The position numbers were made by a program, and so were the translations under genes. A stretch of 64,000 bases of DNA from an uncultured Prevotellaceae bacterium (GTDB lineage Bacteria; Bacteroidota; Bacteroidia; Bacteroidales; Bacteroidaceae). The stretch spans positions 89,478-153,477 of the forward strand of contig ONCK01000004.1 of NCBI GenBank assembly GCA_900316315.1, written 5' to 3'. Below, in pieces: positions 37,540-46,765 of this stretch. Under the pieces are notes generated by a model. It saw only the letters and a program-made list of their open reading frames with translations, was not told where the DNA came from and did no database searches. How positions within the stretch are numbered: position 1 is the first letter of the stretch; every line of letters starts with the position of its first letter.

Positions 37540-38149
37540 GAAGTCCGATTAAGGATATACGAGAAGCAGACAAAATGGGCAAAGAGCCGCGTATCCCGCC
37601 TCTTCGCAGTTTTCATAGCCAAGCGATGGCCAGCCTGAGGCGGGACAAGAAGGCTTCCCATGATGATGTTCACCTTTCTCTAGACGATTAATTTCAGTTG
37701 TAGAAAAGATTTCCTGCTTTTCTGGAGGTACAAAGGCGGATACAAATGAAGCTTTGTCAGACCCTAATTAGTTCGCTAGTAGAATCACATATATCTGAGT
37801 ACTAAATAGATAACAGAAATTCGCTTTTGCTCATACTGAGAATATTTTAGTAAACTAAAGAAGCAAGGGCAAGTTTGGCGTCAGCAGAAGAGCAGCGGTT
37901 ATAAAGTCATCGTCTCCACTCGATGAGTGTCAGTAAAGTGCTCGCTACAGACTCTCATGGCAGACCGGTGGGTATACGGCTGTGACAGACAACTAATGAT
38001 TGGCCCATCAAGCGGAGTGTGACGAATAAGCTTCGGCTATTCTCTGCTATTGTCTTTCCTAGCTTTGGCGCCATGCAGCAAGAGGCAAGCGGGTAGACTT
38101 CAAGACCGTCCGCTTCTACTTTCAGGAGACTGCAAAAATAGTCTCTCAG
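37540..38149. other. 610-bp non-coding stretch
   Basis: A 38-codon frame (37575-37691, MGKEPRIPPLRSFHSQAM...) directly follows the DUF2027 gene but has no promoter box or recognisable motif; I leave it unannotated. Otherwise nothing is seen. Confidence 0.45.
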
Positions 38150-38433
38150 TTTTTATATAAAAATAGAGTTGTTTTCTCGGCTTATCCTCTCTAGTTAGAT
38201 GAAATGAAAATCACCTATTTTATCTCTATAACTTACTGAAAACCAATTAATTACAATTAATATTTGTTTCTCGCGTAACTAATTGGCTACCAAGCGATAA
38301 CAACTTGCCTTCTAGTTTAAATTGCATCGGACCTAGTTTAAAATAAGTCCGACCTTGTTGCGCGAACAAGGCGACTTGTCATGACAGCATCGGCATCTGT
38401 ACGAGCGGTATTCAATATTCATTATATAAAAAA
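38150..38433 (+). repeat. Dispersed ~285-bp intergenic element, copy D
   Basis: Left AT box TTTTTATATAAAAA at 38150-38163; right box ATTATATAAAAAA ending at 38433; 284 bp. Core at about 38303-38370: ACTTGCCTTCTAGTTTAAAT, GCATCGGACC, TAGTTTAAAATAAGTCCGAC, CCTTGTTGCGCGAACAAGG (a 7-bp stem with 5-nt loop), then ATCGGCATCTGTACGAG. No coding capacity. Confidence 0.8.
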
Positions 38434-39257
38434 CGAAGAGGAGATGGAGAAAAAGGGATTCGGCGGAGAGGCTTGGGGACGACTGCGCTGCTATGTTGGC
38501 TGTGACCTAGCAAGGTGCTGGCCGATTATTTCCGTTATCTGCTTTTAAGGACCTCAGGTAAGCGAATGCGGCGTCTGAAATGCCGAGCGGCCGTATGCAT
38601 GGGGACATCTTCGGACCTGAGGGACGTATATGGACAGTGCCTTTACTCGTGTATGATTTTTTCCAGCAAATGCCGCTAAGTAGACTACGCGATGGCCAAG
38701 TGTCGAGGCTGCGCGAGAGGCTATAGAGCTGGGACTGAGATCGCTTTAATCTCCCATCGCTGCGGAATTCGGGAACACAATAGGACGCCCCTCAACCTCA
38801 GTAACAATCGCTCATCGGAAGCCAGAACAAAGCCTTTCCATGCAAGGAAAGAGCACCTTCGCATTTACTAAGTGGAATGCCGATGAAGGGGGCTCTTTTT
38901 CTCCAGTTGATAAATGATAGGGCCGTTTTGGTTCATTTCCTGTTGCGCTTTGACTCGCCATGTCTTTTTCTCCTTTATTTATATATTCTGATGCCAAGAA
39001 TACGGCAAAAAACGATACGCTGCAAGAAGGCACCTTTCGGTCTTAAGGTTGCCGTTTGGTAGGAAATGGATGGCGAGGGCTTTCATGCGGAAGGACTTTA
39101 ACAAGCGTTAACCTCATATTTTTGACATTCCTAGCCACGACCATCACTGCAGAGTTGCCGTGAGCTAAAATCATAACTTTTTTGGACCAAAACATAAAGT
39201 CTCCTGAAGAAAGTCTTCGTAACGTTGCGGACGAAACTGATAAAAAGCCAAGTACAG
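38434..39257. other. 824-bp non-coding stretch with an orphan hairpin
   Basis: No gene is recognised. It contains the terminator-like structure at 38848-38900 and ends at a broken lipoprotein gene. Confidence 0.45.
38848..38900 (+). terminator. Orphan terminator-like hairpin
   Basis: Multi-part stem AAAGAGC, CCTTC, GCATT pairing with AATGC, GAAGG, GCTCTTT and followed by TTC. No gene precedes it within 1.3 kb on the plus strand, so it may end an unannotated small RNA or be a remnant. Confidence 0.45.
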
Positions 39258-39887
39258 ATGAATAAATACAAAATGAAATTCATAGCTACAGCCATGATGA
39301 GCATGTTATTTTCAGCCTGTCACAGCAATGCCAGCATAGGATCGTCCAACGATACCGACACGCTGCGCGCCGACGGCCAGTGGCAGGAGGTGGAAGCCAC
39401 CGACATCAGTGAGAACGCCGTCAAACTGTTTCCAAGGATTGGATGGCACTGGCCACCGGCAACAAGGAAAAGATGAACGCTATGACCATCTCTTGGGGAA
39501 GTCTGGGACAACTCTGGGAAGAGCCGGTAGTGACCGTCTACGTGTCAGGCAGCCGCTACACCCACGGGCTGATGGAAGCCAACGACCATTTCACCGTGTC
39601 GCTTTTCCCGAACGACAAACGACGGGCCCTTATCTACCTCGGCACCCATTCCGGGCGCGATGGCGACAAGGTGAAGTCAGCAGGACTGACACCGGAGTGG
39701 ACAAAGGAGGGGAATCCAACCTTTAAGGAGGCCGTGATGACCATAGAATGTAAGAAAATCTATTCTCACACCTTTGAGATGGACAAGCTTCCTGCCGACG
39801 TGCGTGCCCATGTATGGCGACGAAAAAGAGATGAAGCTCCACACGATGTATATCGGACAGATTGAGCACGTCTGGGTGGGGAAATAA
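39258..39887 (+). pseudogene. Broken flavin-reductase-like lipoprotein gene (two frameshifts)
   Basis: Reading three frames in turn reconstructs a lipoprotein signal (MKFIATAMMSMLFSAC) joined to a flavin-reductase-family domain: KDWMALATGNKEKMNAMTIS, then WGSLGQLWEEPVVTVYV, GSRYTHGLMEANDHFTVSLF, SGRDGDKV, and the end HTMYIGQIEHVWVG. One base is missing near 39431 (CTGTTTCCAAGG, where the conserved frame needs one more) and one near 39820 (CATGTATGGCGAC). Both breaks are single-base losses. Start among 39225, 39258 and 39273 is uncertain. Confidence 0.8.
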
Positions 39888-39890
39888 GCA

Positions 39891-40771
39891 ATGACCATGG
39901 AAATGGCAATCCGTTTCCCCAATGACCTCCTCGACGGCTGCGACACCACCTCAGCCCTCAAGCTCGATGGTGTCTCAGCCATTGGACAGTGCATCGTTAC
40001 CGCAGGACAGCATGGCACTTTCTTCTTGCAACAGCACCTGCTCTATGTAGTGCTCGACGGGAAGGTGGAGCTGAAGATAGGGCGGCAGACGGTGACGCTG
40101 CATAAGAATGAGATGATTCTGTTGAGGAAATACGACAGTGTGACCTACGACAAAAGCGGCGACAACAAGACTGGAAAATTCGAGAGTTTGCTCTTCGCCA
40201 TACATGACGGCATACTACGCGAATTTCTAGATAAGCAGCCCATTGCCCAGTTGCAAGACGATGCTCCCAGCATTCATAGCGATCGGCTGCAACCTTGCGG
40301 CATGAGTGAACAGTTCATCGCCTATTGCCGTTCGCTGGAGCCTTATTTCATCCATCCCGACAGCATCCCCACCGGTCTCCTGAAACTAAAGATGCAAGAA
40401 CTGCTCTACGATGTGGCCGACTGCTCATCAGACATTCTCCGGCAGATGCCGCTACTTGACAGCCCGTGAAAGCCGATATCCGCCGTGTCGTGGAAGCGCA
40501 CTATGCCAGTCCCGTGACCGTGGACCAACTGGCATGGCTCAGTGGGAGAAGCCTGTCAGGATTTAAGCGTGACTTCCAAAATTTATACAACGAGCCACCG
40601 GCACGATGGGTTAGGGAGAGAAAGATGACGGAGGCTATCCGGCTGCTGCGATATACTACAATGAGCGTCTCAGACGTATGCTACCGCTTGGGATTCGAGA
40701 GTCCCGCCTATTTCGCCAATGCATTCCGGCATCGGTTCGGTATGTCTCCCTCACAGGCAAGAAAGGGATGA
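39891..40771 (+). pseudogene. AraC-family regulator gene split by a frameshift
   Basis: The N-terminal cupin-type sensor (about 192 codons, TLHKNEMILLRKYDSVTYDKS) ends at a stop near 40467, and the HTH half (KADIRRVVEAHYASPVTVDQLAWLSGRSLSGFKRDF in blocks) continues in the next frame from 40466 to 40771. Restoring one base near 40460 (CTTGACAGCCCGTG) gives a single protein of about 293 residues, the normal size. It starts 3 bp after the broken flavin-reductase gene, so both once formed an operon. Separate translation of the HTH half from GTG at 40466 cannot be excluded. Confidence 0.8.
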
Positions 40772-40850
40772 GGACTAACCAAAAACATGACAGAGAATAG
40801 AGCATCTATTTTATTCAACCCTATTTCACCAACAAAGAAATAAACTAAAA

Positions 40851-40887
40851 AAAGCGATACCGCACACCCTACATGCGATATCGCTTT
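40851..40887. terminator. Bidirectional terminator
   Basis: Stem AAAGCGATA-CGCA / TGCG-TATCGCTTT with A-run before and CTTT after, located between the convergent AraC and oxidoreductase remnants. Confidence 0.7.
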
Positions 40888-40910
40888 CTTTATGACTGAA
40901 AAAACTGATT

Positions 40911-41150
40911 TTAATATCCGATGGTGAAGCGCTCCTTGTGGTGAGCAGGCTTCTCCAGCTCGTCAACCATGGCCACAGCATAGTCCTCGACGGAGATGTG
41001 ACTTGTGCCTGTAGCGGCATCGACGACGAGGTCGTCCTTGCCAAGACGAAACTTACCTATGCGTGCGTCCTTCTCGTCGAACTGGCCGGCAGGAGAGAAG
41101 AACACCCAGTCGAGATGGCAGATGAAGGGCCCATTAGGGCATGGGGCAGA
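40911..41150 (-). pseudogene. C-terminal remnant of an NAD(P)-binding oxidoreductase
   Basis: About 75 codons read HLDWVFFSPAGQFDEKDAR, GKFRLGKDDLVVDA and SHISVEDYAVAMVDELE...ERFTIGY, the C-terminal third of NmrA/YhfK-like NAD(P)-dependent oxidoreductases. An in-frame TGA lies just upstream and the nucleotide-binding N-terminal part is absent; the etfB promoter region begins within 250 bp. The gene is truncated, not merely frameshifted. The remaining 41151-41383 shows nothing recognisable. Confidence 0.75.
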
Positions 41151-41383
41151 GGCATGCCCTCAGACTGCAGAGGGTATTGCACTGGAGATGATGCGGCCTG
41201 GGAAGAAGCAGCATGGGACGATCAGGGTACAATCGGGTAATGGTCTGTCTTAATCGGCTGAATGTGACAATAGAAGCGGGGCTAGTGCTGCCCATGATGG
41301 GTTTGCTCCTGAATGGTGACTGAGAGTTTGCTCGAAAATGTGAAAAATGTGCTGAGATAGAGCGTAGTGAACAGAGAAATTTG

Positions 41384-41391
41384 TACCTTTG
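41384..41391 (+). promoter_or_regulatory. Promoter -7 box of the etfBA-acd operon
   Basis: TACCTTTG; leader of about 70 nt to the ATG at 41468. Confidence 0.55.
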
Positions 41392-41467
41392 CATCTTGTA
41401 TGGCCATCTGGACAGATGGCTGTCGAGAGTAATTAATGATATATCTTATAATCTAAAAAGCGAATAA

Positions 41468-42340
41468 ATGAGTTACAAGATCGTAGTTCTCGCCAAGCAA
41501 GTGCCCGATACCCGCAATGTGGGCAAAGACGCCATGACTGCTGAGGGAACTGTAAACCGCGCAGCATTGCCGGCGATTTTTAATCCCGACGACCTCAATG
41601 CGCTGGAGCAGGCTCTGCGCCTGAAAGAACAAAATCCCGGCTCTACAGTCGGCATACTGACCATGGGCCCTCCCCGTGCCGGTGAGATTATCCGACAGGG
41701 ACTCTATCGTGGTGCAGATACTGGCTGGCTGCTGACAGACCGTCTCTTTGCCGGAGCAGATACATTGGCCACCAGCTATGCTCTGGCTACAGCTATCAAG
41801 AAGATCGGCGATGTAGATATTGTCATCGGCGGTCGCCAGGCTATCGATGGTGATACGGCGCAGGTAGGTCCACAGGTCGCTCAGAAGCTGGGCCTCAATC
41901 AGGTGACTTATGCCGAGGAAATCATCAAGATAGAGGATGGCAAAGCCACTATCCGCCGCCATATCGACGGTGGTGTTGAGACTGTAGTTGCCCCTCTGCC
42001 TGTAGCCATCACAGTCAACGGCAGCGCAGCGCCTTGCCGCCCCTGCAACGCCAAGCTGGTCATGAAGTACAAGCGTGCCACTTGCCCCATGGAGCGTCCT
42101 AAAGAGGCCAATGAGTATACACACCTCTATGACGAGCGCCCCTATATGACCCTCAACCAATGGAGCGTGGCCGATGTCAACGGAGATCCTCAGCAGTGTG
42201 GTCTTGCCGGCAGTCCGACCAAGGTGAAGGCTGTACAAAACATCGTCTTCCAAGCCAAGGAGAGCAAAACGCTCACCAGCAGCGATGCAGATGTCGAAGG
42301 ACTGATTAAGGAATTGTTGAATGAAAAGATAATTGGCTAA
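41468..42340 (+). CDS. etfB: Electron transfer flavoprotein beta subunit
   Basis: A 290-residue EtfB/FixA protein. It carries AMP/FAD-binding blocks: IVVLAKQVPDT at the start, NPDDLNALEQALRLKE, GIDTDTAQ-like region GRQAIDGDTAQVGPQVA and the C-terminal LAGSPTKVKAVQNIVF. With EtfA it forms the heterodimeric flavoprotein that takes electrons from acyl-CoA dehydrogenase. The next gene, etfA, starts 3 bp after its stop; acyl-CoA dehydrogenase follows, so the operon encodes one redox unit. Confidence 0.93.
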   Translation: MSYKIVVLAKQVPDTRNVGKDAMTAEGTVNRAALPAIFNPDDLNALEQALRLKEQNPGSTVGILTMGPPRAGEIIRQGLYRGADTGWLLTDRLFAGADTLATSYALATAIKKIGDVDIVIGGRQAIDGDTAQVGPQVAQKLGLNQVTYAEEIIKIEDGKATIRRHIDGGVETVVAPLPVAITVNGSAAPCRPCNAKLVMKYKRATCPMERPKEANEYTHLYDERPYMTLNQWSVADVNGDPQQCGLAGSPTKVKAVQNIVFQAKESKTLTSSDADVEGLIKELLNEKIIG

Positions 42341-42343
42341 CCC

Positions 42344-43366
42344 ATGAATAATGTATTCGTATATTGTGAGATAGAAGGTACTCAAGTCGCCGAAGTCTCT
42401 CAGGAACTCCTTACCAAAGGCCGTAAGCTGGCCAATCAGCTGGGTGTACAACTCCACGCGATTGTAGCTGGAACTGGCATCAAAGGGAAGGTAGAGGACC
42501 AGATACTGCCTTATGGCGTCGACAAACTCTTTATTTTTGATGCAGAAGGGCTGTTCCCTTACACCTCCGCACCTCATACCGACATACTCGTCAATCTCTT
42601 TAAGGAGGAAAAGCCCCAGATTTGTCTCATGGGCGCTACCGTCATCGGCCGTGACCTCGGTCCCCGCGTATCCTCCTCACTGACCAGTGGACTTACCGCC
42701 GACTGCACACAGCTCGAGATTGGTTCGTACGACGATAACAAGACGGGCAAGCACTATGACAATCTGCTCTATCAGATACGTCCCGCATTCGGCGGCAATA
42801 TCGTGGCTACCATCGTCAATCCCGATCATCGTCCACAGATGGCTACCGTACGCTCCGGTGTCATGCAGAAGCAGATACTCGATCCCAACTACAAGGGAGA
42901 AGTTGTTGTATGCGACGTAGCCAAGTATGTCCCGTCAACAGACTATGTGGTCAAGGTTATCGACCGCCACGTCGAGGCAGCCAAGCATAATCTCAAGGGA
43001 GCTCCTATCGTCGTAGCCGGCGGCTACGGTATGGGCAGCAAAGAGGGATTTGACATGCTCTTCGAGCTGGCCAAGGAAATCCATGGCGAAGTAGGCGCAA
43101 GCCGCGCCGCCGTTGACGCTGGATTTGTAGACCACGACCGCCAGATCGGACAGACAGGTATCACTGTACATCCCAAGGTATACATCGCTTGCGGTATCAG
43201 CGGTCAGATCCAGCACATCGCAGGTATGCAGGACAGCGGTATCATCATTTCAATCAACAGCGACCCCGATGCTCCTATCAACAAGATAGCCGACTATGTC
43301 ATCGTCGGTACCGTGGAGGAGGTAGTTCCCAAGCTGATCAAGTATTACAAGCAAAACTCTAAGTAA
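42344..43366 (+). CDS. etfA: Electron transfer flavoprotein alpha subunit
   Basis: A 340-residue EtfA/FixB. The C-terminal FAD domain is clear: PIVVAGGYGMGSKEGFDML, ASRAAVDAGFVDHDRQIGQTG, VYIACGISGQIQHIAGMQDS and the signature INSDPDAPINKIADYVIVG. It partners with EtfB immediately upstream. No ferredoxin-like extension is present. Confidence 0.93.
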   Translation: MNNVFVYCEIEGTQVAEVSQELLTKGRKLANQLGVQLHAIVAGTGIKGKVEDQILPYGVDKLFIFDAEGLFPYTSAPHTDILVNLFKEEKPQICLMGATVIGRDLGPRVSSSLTSGLTADCTQLEIGSYDDNKTGKHYDNLLYQIRPAFGGNIVATIVNPDHRPQMATVRSGVMQKQILDPNYKGEVVVCDVAKYVPSTDYVVKVIDRHVEAAKHNLKGAPIVVAGGYGMGSKEGFDMLFELAKEIHGEVGASRAAVDAGFVDHDRQIGQTGITVHPKVYIACGISGQIQHIAGMQDSGIIISINSDPDAPINKIADYVIVGTVEEVVPKLIKYYKQNSK

Positions 43367-43380
43367 AATCAGATATTACA

Positions 43381-45114
43381 ATGGCAAACTATTATAGCGA
43401 TCATCCAGAATTGGATTTTCACCTTCATCACCCCTTGATGAAGCGTGTCGTGGACCTCAAAGAGCGCAACTATGTAGAGAAGGATAAGTATGATGATGCT
43501 CCCGTAGACTACAATGACGCCATCGAGAACTACAAGCGTCTGCTCGAAATTACCGGAGACCTCGCTGCCAATCTCATAGAGCCCAACTCAGAGAGCGTAG
43601 ACCTCGAAGGACCTCATCTGGAGAACGGCCGCATGATCTACGCCAGCAAGACCTTTGAAAACCTCAAGGCTACGCGCCAAGCAGGTCTCTGGGGACTCTC
43701 TATGCCCCGCCGCTACGGTGGTCTCAATATCCCTAACACCACATTCTCTATGCTCAGCGAGGTCATCTCCGCCGCTGACGCAGGTTTCCAGAACGTTTGG
43801 TCCTTGCAGAGCTGTATAGATACTCTGTATGAATTTGGCTCCGAGGAGCAGCGTCAGAAATACATTCCCCGTATTTGCGCCGGTGAGACCATGAGTATGG
43901 ACCTCACAGAGCCGGACGCCGGTAGTGACTTGCAACGCGTCATGCTCAAGGCCACACAGGACGCCGACGGCACATGGCGTCTCAATGGCGTCAAGCGCTT
44001 CATCACCAACGGTGACTCAGATATCCATCTGGTGCTTGCACGTTCGGAAGAGGGCACCAAGGATGGCCGCGGACTCTCCATGTTCATCTATGACAAGCGC
44101 GACGGTGGCGTCACGGTACGTCATATCGAGAATAAGCTCGGTATCCACGGCTCACCTACCTGCGAGCTCGTCTACAAGAATGCCAAGTGCGAGCTTTGTG
44201 GAGAACGTAAGCTCGGCCTTATCAAGTACGTCATGGCGCTGATGAATGGCGCACGTCTTGGCATCGCGGCTCAGAGCGTCGGCGTGGAGCAGGAATCCTA
44301 CAATGAGGGACTTGCTTACGCCAAAGAGCGTGCACAGTTTGGTCAAAAGATCATCAACTTCCCTGCTGTATACGACATGCTCGCTACGATGAAGGCCAAG
44401 CTCGATGCAGGCCGCAGCCTGCTGTATCAGACAGCGCGCTACGTCGATATCTATAAAGCTCTCGAGGATATCCAGCGCGAAGGAACCAAACTTTCCGCTG
44501 ACGAACGTCAGGAGCTGAAGAAGTACAAGCGTCTGGCCGATGCCTTTACTCCCCTGGCCAAGGGTATGAACTCCGAGTACGCCAACCAGAATGCCTACGA
44601 TGCCATCTCCATCCACGGCGGATCCGGATTTATCATGGAGTACAAGAGCCAGCGTCTCTATCGTGACGCACGTATCTTCTCTATCTACGAAGGTACTACC
44701 CAGCTTCAAGTCGTAGCTGCTATCCGCTACGTTACCAACGGCACTTATCTCAATATCATCCGCGAGATGCTCGAGCATCCCGTCTGCGACTGCTTCCAGA
44801 GCCTCAAGGATCGTGTGGAGAAGATGGTCTCTGAGTATGAGCAAGTCCTCGAAGAGGTCAAGGCCGAAGGCAATCAGGAGAAACTGGACTTCGTAGCCCG
44901 TCATCTCTACGAGATCACTGCAGATATCATCATGTGTCTGCTGATCATGGACGATGCTTCGCGTGCTCCCGAACTCTTCAAGAAAAGTGCATACGTCTAT
45001 GTCAATTTTGCAGCAGCCGAAGTAGCCAAACATGTTGACTTCATACGCAATGCAGATGCCGCTAATCTCGCTTATTATCGCCAGGCAGAAGCCGAGGAAG
45101 CTGAGAACGCCTAG
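43381..45114 (+). CDS. Acyl-CoA dehydrogenase (long form)
   Basis: FAD-dependent acyl-CoA dehydrogenase of 577 residues, about 200 longer than the classical 380-residue enzyme because of a C-terminal helical extension beyond residue ~450, as in other Bacteroidota members. Motifs: MSMDLTEPDAGSDLQ, KRFITNGDSDIHLVLAR, ERAQFGQKIINFPAVYDMLA and IYEGTTQLQ, where the glutamate is the likely catalytic base. It begins 14 bp after etfA and passes electrons to EtfAB. The acyl chain length it prefers cannot be read here. A strong terminator follows. Confidence 0.92.
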   Translation: MANYYSDHPELDFHLHHPLMKRVVDLKERNYVEKDKYDDAPVDYNDAIENYKRLLEITGDLAANLIEPNSESVDLEGPHLENGRMIYASKTFENLKATRQAGLWGLSMPRRYGGLNIPNTTFSMLSEVISAADAGFQNVWSLQSCIDTLYEFGSEEQRQKYIPRICAGETMSMDLTEPDAGSDLQRVMLKATQDADGTWRLNGVKRFITNGDSDIHLVLARSEEGTKDGRGLSMFIYDKRDGGVTVRHIENKLGIHGSPTCELVYKNAKCELCGERKLGLIKYVMALMNGARLGIAAQSVGVEQESYNEGLAYAKERAQFGQKIINFPAVYDMLATMKAKLDAGRSLLYQTARYVDIYKALEDIQREGTKLSADERQELKKYKRLADAFTPLAKGMNSEYANQNAYDAISIHGGSGFIMEYKSQRLYRDARIFSIYEGTTQLQVVAAIRYVTNGTYLNIIREMLEHPVCDCFQSLKDRVEKMVSEYEQVLEEVKAEGNQEKLDFVARHLYEITADIIMCLLIMDDASRAPELFKKSAYVYVNFAAAEVAKHVDFIRNADAANLAYYRQAEAEEAENA

Positions 45115-45133
45115 TTAATAATACAACATATAA

Positions 45134-45175
45134 TAGGGAAGGCTGTGAAAGAAAGCAGCCTTCCCTATTTTTTTT
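45134..45175 (+). terminator. Rho-independent terminator of the etf-acd operon
   Basis: Stem ATAGGGAAGGCTG / CAGCCTTCCCTAT with a 9-nt loop, followed by eight T. Starts 19 bp after the stop. Confidence 0.9.
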
Positions 45176-45211
45176 GATATTCTCTCGTTGGCGATGACGA
45201 TGTCCTATGTG

Positions 45212-46198
45212 CTAGGTGGAGCGCTCGAGGCCTTTGCGACGGTAATGCCAGATTTCAATAGAGTTAATGATGTTTTGCCAAAGTATATAGCAGCCTGGGC
45301 CAACGGAGGAGAGGGGACTGAGAAATGCGGTGGCAATCCAAATGGCAAAGGCGGTATTCTTTTGCCCGAGACTCTGGCCGGCTTCGACTGTACGTCCGAA
45401 ATAGCGGCCGATGAAGCGCCCTATAGCAAACTGGATAAAACAGAGTATTAGCGAAACGAAGGCAATGGACAGTAAGAAAGGTAAGGAAGAGCTGTCCTCA
45501 GCCTGAACGATATTTCGTACTGTTGTTCCCGTTACGACGACAAGCGATGCTCCCCAGAGATAGTAGCTCAGATCATGAATGCTAATGACCCACTGATGGA
45601 AGTGATGCATAGTGTGCTTGACGATGTAGGCAAGTAGCATCGGCAGAAGCAGGATGATACTGACCCGCCACAGTATCCTGAAGAACAAAGAGAAAAATTC
45701 GATATGCATCGTCGCTTCACCTTGCTGCGGCAAGAGTGGAAAGCAGACAGGGATAAGCAACGCTGAAATGAAGTTGGATAGGAAAGTGTAGGTCGTCATC
45801 TCCTCTAGCGACCCTCCGAGTTTTGCCGTTATCACAGCTGCTGCTGCTGCACACGGGCCGATAATGCAAACGAGGATGGACTCAGACAGGATTAGCATGC
45901 GGCCGCTGAGATGAAATCCGATGGTAAGTCCGGTCAATATAAATACGAATACAATCTGCTGGATGCCTATCCATAGGTGCCACTTGACGGGCCGGAGTTT
46001 ATGAAAATCGACTTTGCAGAAAGTGACAAAGAGAATGAGAAACATGAAGTCCGGCAAAACGTGATCATTGTATGGCGCATACCATTTTCCGATGGGTTGT
46101 AGGCAGGGGATGAAGTGAAAGAGCAGGTAAATGACTGCGCCTGTTAGCATCGCCACAGGTAGTGTCCAGTTCTTTAGAAAGACAATAAATCTGTGCAT
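45212..46198 (-). CDS. BASS-family (bile acid:Na+ symporter-like) transporter
   Basis: A 328-residue polytopic inner-membrane protein with about nine or ten hydrophobic segments. The pattern DFMFLILFVTFCKVDFHKLRP, CAAAAAVITAKLGGS and SLGQKNTAFAIWIATAFLSP matches the bile-acid/sodium symporter (BASS, SBF) superfamily, whose members carry sterols, pantoate, pyruvate or other organic anions. Substrate unknown. It has its own promoter box and is convergent with the acyl-CoA dehydrogenase operon, the terminator lying between. Confidence 0.8.
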   Translation of the reverse strand: MHRFIVFLKNWTLPVAMLTGAVIYLLFHFIPCLQPIGKWYAPYNDHVLPDFMFLILFVTFCKVDFHKLRPVKWHLWIGIQQIVFVFILTGLTIGFHLSGRMLILSESILVCIIGPCAAAAAVITAKLGGSLEEMTTYTFLSNFISALLIPVCFPLLPQQGEATMHIEFFSLFFRILWRVSIILLLPMLLAYIVKHTMHHFHQWVISIHDLSYYLWGASLVVVTGTTVRNIVQAEDSSSLPFLLSIAFVSLILCFIQFAIGRFIGRYFGRTVEAGQSLGQKNTAFAIWIATAFLSPLSSVGPGCYILWQNIINSIEIWHYRRKGLERST

Positions 46199-46220
46199 CC
46201 AAGATAATTGTTTACGGCTG

Positions 46221-46228
46221 CAAAATTA
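46221..46228 (-). promoter_or_regulatory. Promoter -7 box of the BASS transporter gene
   Basis: TAATTTTG on the minus strand; leader of about 16 nt. Confidence 0.55.
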
Positions 46229-46386
46229 CAAAAAAATAGAGAGCTGGGGCGGCCCCTAGCAGGGCATATTGAAGCGCTGTAGCTATAGACTGACCAGCTT
46301 GGGTGAGACCAGAGGTGAAGAATGACTTGAGTGATGTCTGTAAAGCAAGGCATGAGGCTTACCAGACTTGATTAGGGTACAATCGG

Positions 46387-46533
46387 CATCAGATATAGCC
46401 TAAAAACAAGTCTGATGTGATTTATGCGAAGTCCTATGTAGTCTATACGGGGTCTGATGTAGTTTATACAAGATTTGATATAGCTTATACAAGGTCCGAT
46501 CTAGCTTATATAGGGTCTGACTTTGTTTGTTAG
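46387..46533 (-). repeat. Seven-unit 21-bp tandem array related to the dispersed element core
   Basis: Seven exact 21-bp steps without indels. Units on the plus strand: AAGTCTGATGTGATTTATGC, AAGTCCTATGTAGTCTATAC, GGGTCTGATGTAGTTTATAC, AGATTTGATATAGCTTATAC, AGGTCCGATCTAGCTTATAT (20 of 21 bases shown), with a weaker first and last unit. The theme GGTCyGATGTAGTTTA is the core of the dispersed ~285-bp element as it appears in copies A and E (AAGTCTGATGTAGTTTA, AGGTCCGATGTAGTTTA). No AT end boxes flank it. Lies in the divergent gap between the BASS transporter and cstA. Confidence 0.85.
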
Positions 46534-46728
46534 TTGTCCTAAGTCATATCGTGAGGACAGGATACGGGTGCGGCATTACTTGGCTGTATATCAAAAGAGG
46601 AGTGATAAGATTTGTGCCTTTAGCTGACAAGAGACGATAAATTGTAATAAAGATAACTTTTTCTCTCAAATTGAATACATATTGTCAAATATTAGCTGGG
46701 CAGAACGACGGAATGACAATATTCTTTG
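46534..46728. other. Remainder of the BASS / cstA intergenic region
   Basis: No gene seen. The whole divergent gap 46199-46765 holds two promoters and the 21-bp array. Confidence 0.5.
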
Positions 46729-46736
46729 TATCTTTG
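46729..46736 (+). promoter_or_regulatory. Promoter -7 box of cstA
   Basis: TATCTTTG; leader of about 23 nt to the ATG at 46766. Confidence 0.6.
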
Positions 46737-46765
46737 TATGATGAAATGAAAAATGATTTGATCGC

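Noticed and set aside
37575..37691. 38-codon frame after the DUF2027 gene
   Set aside because: No hydrophobic pattern, promoter or recognised motif; probably chance.
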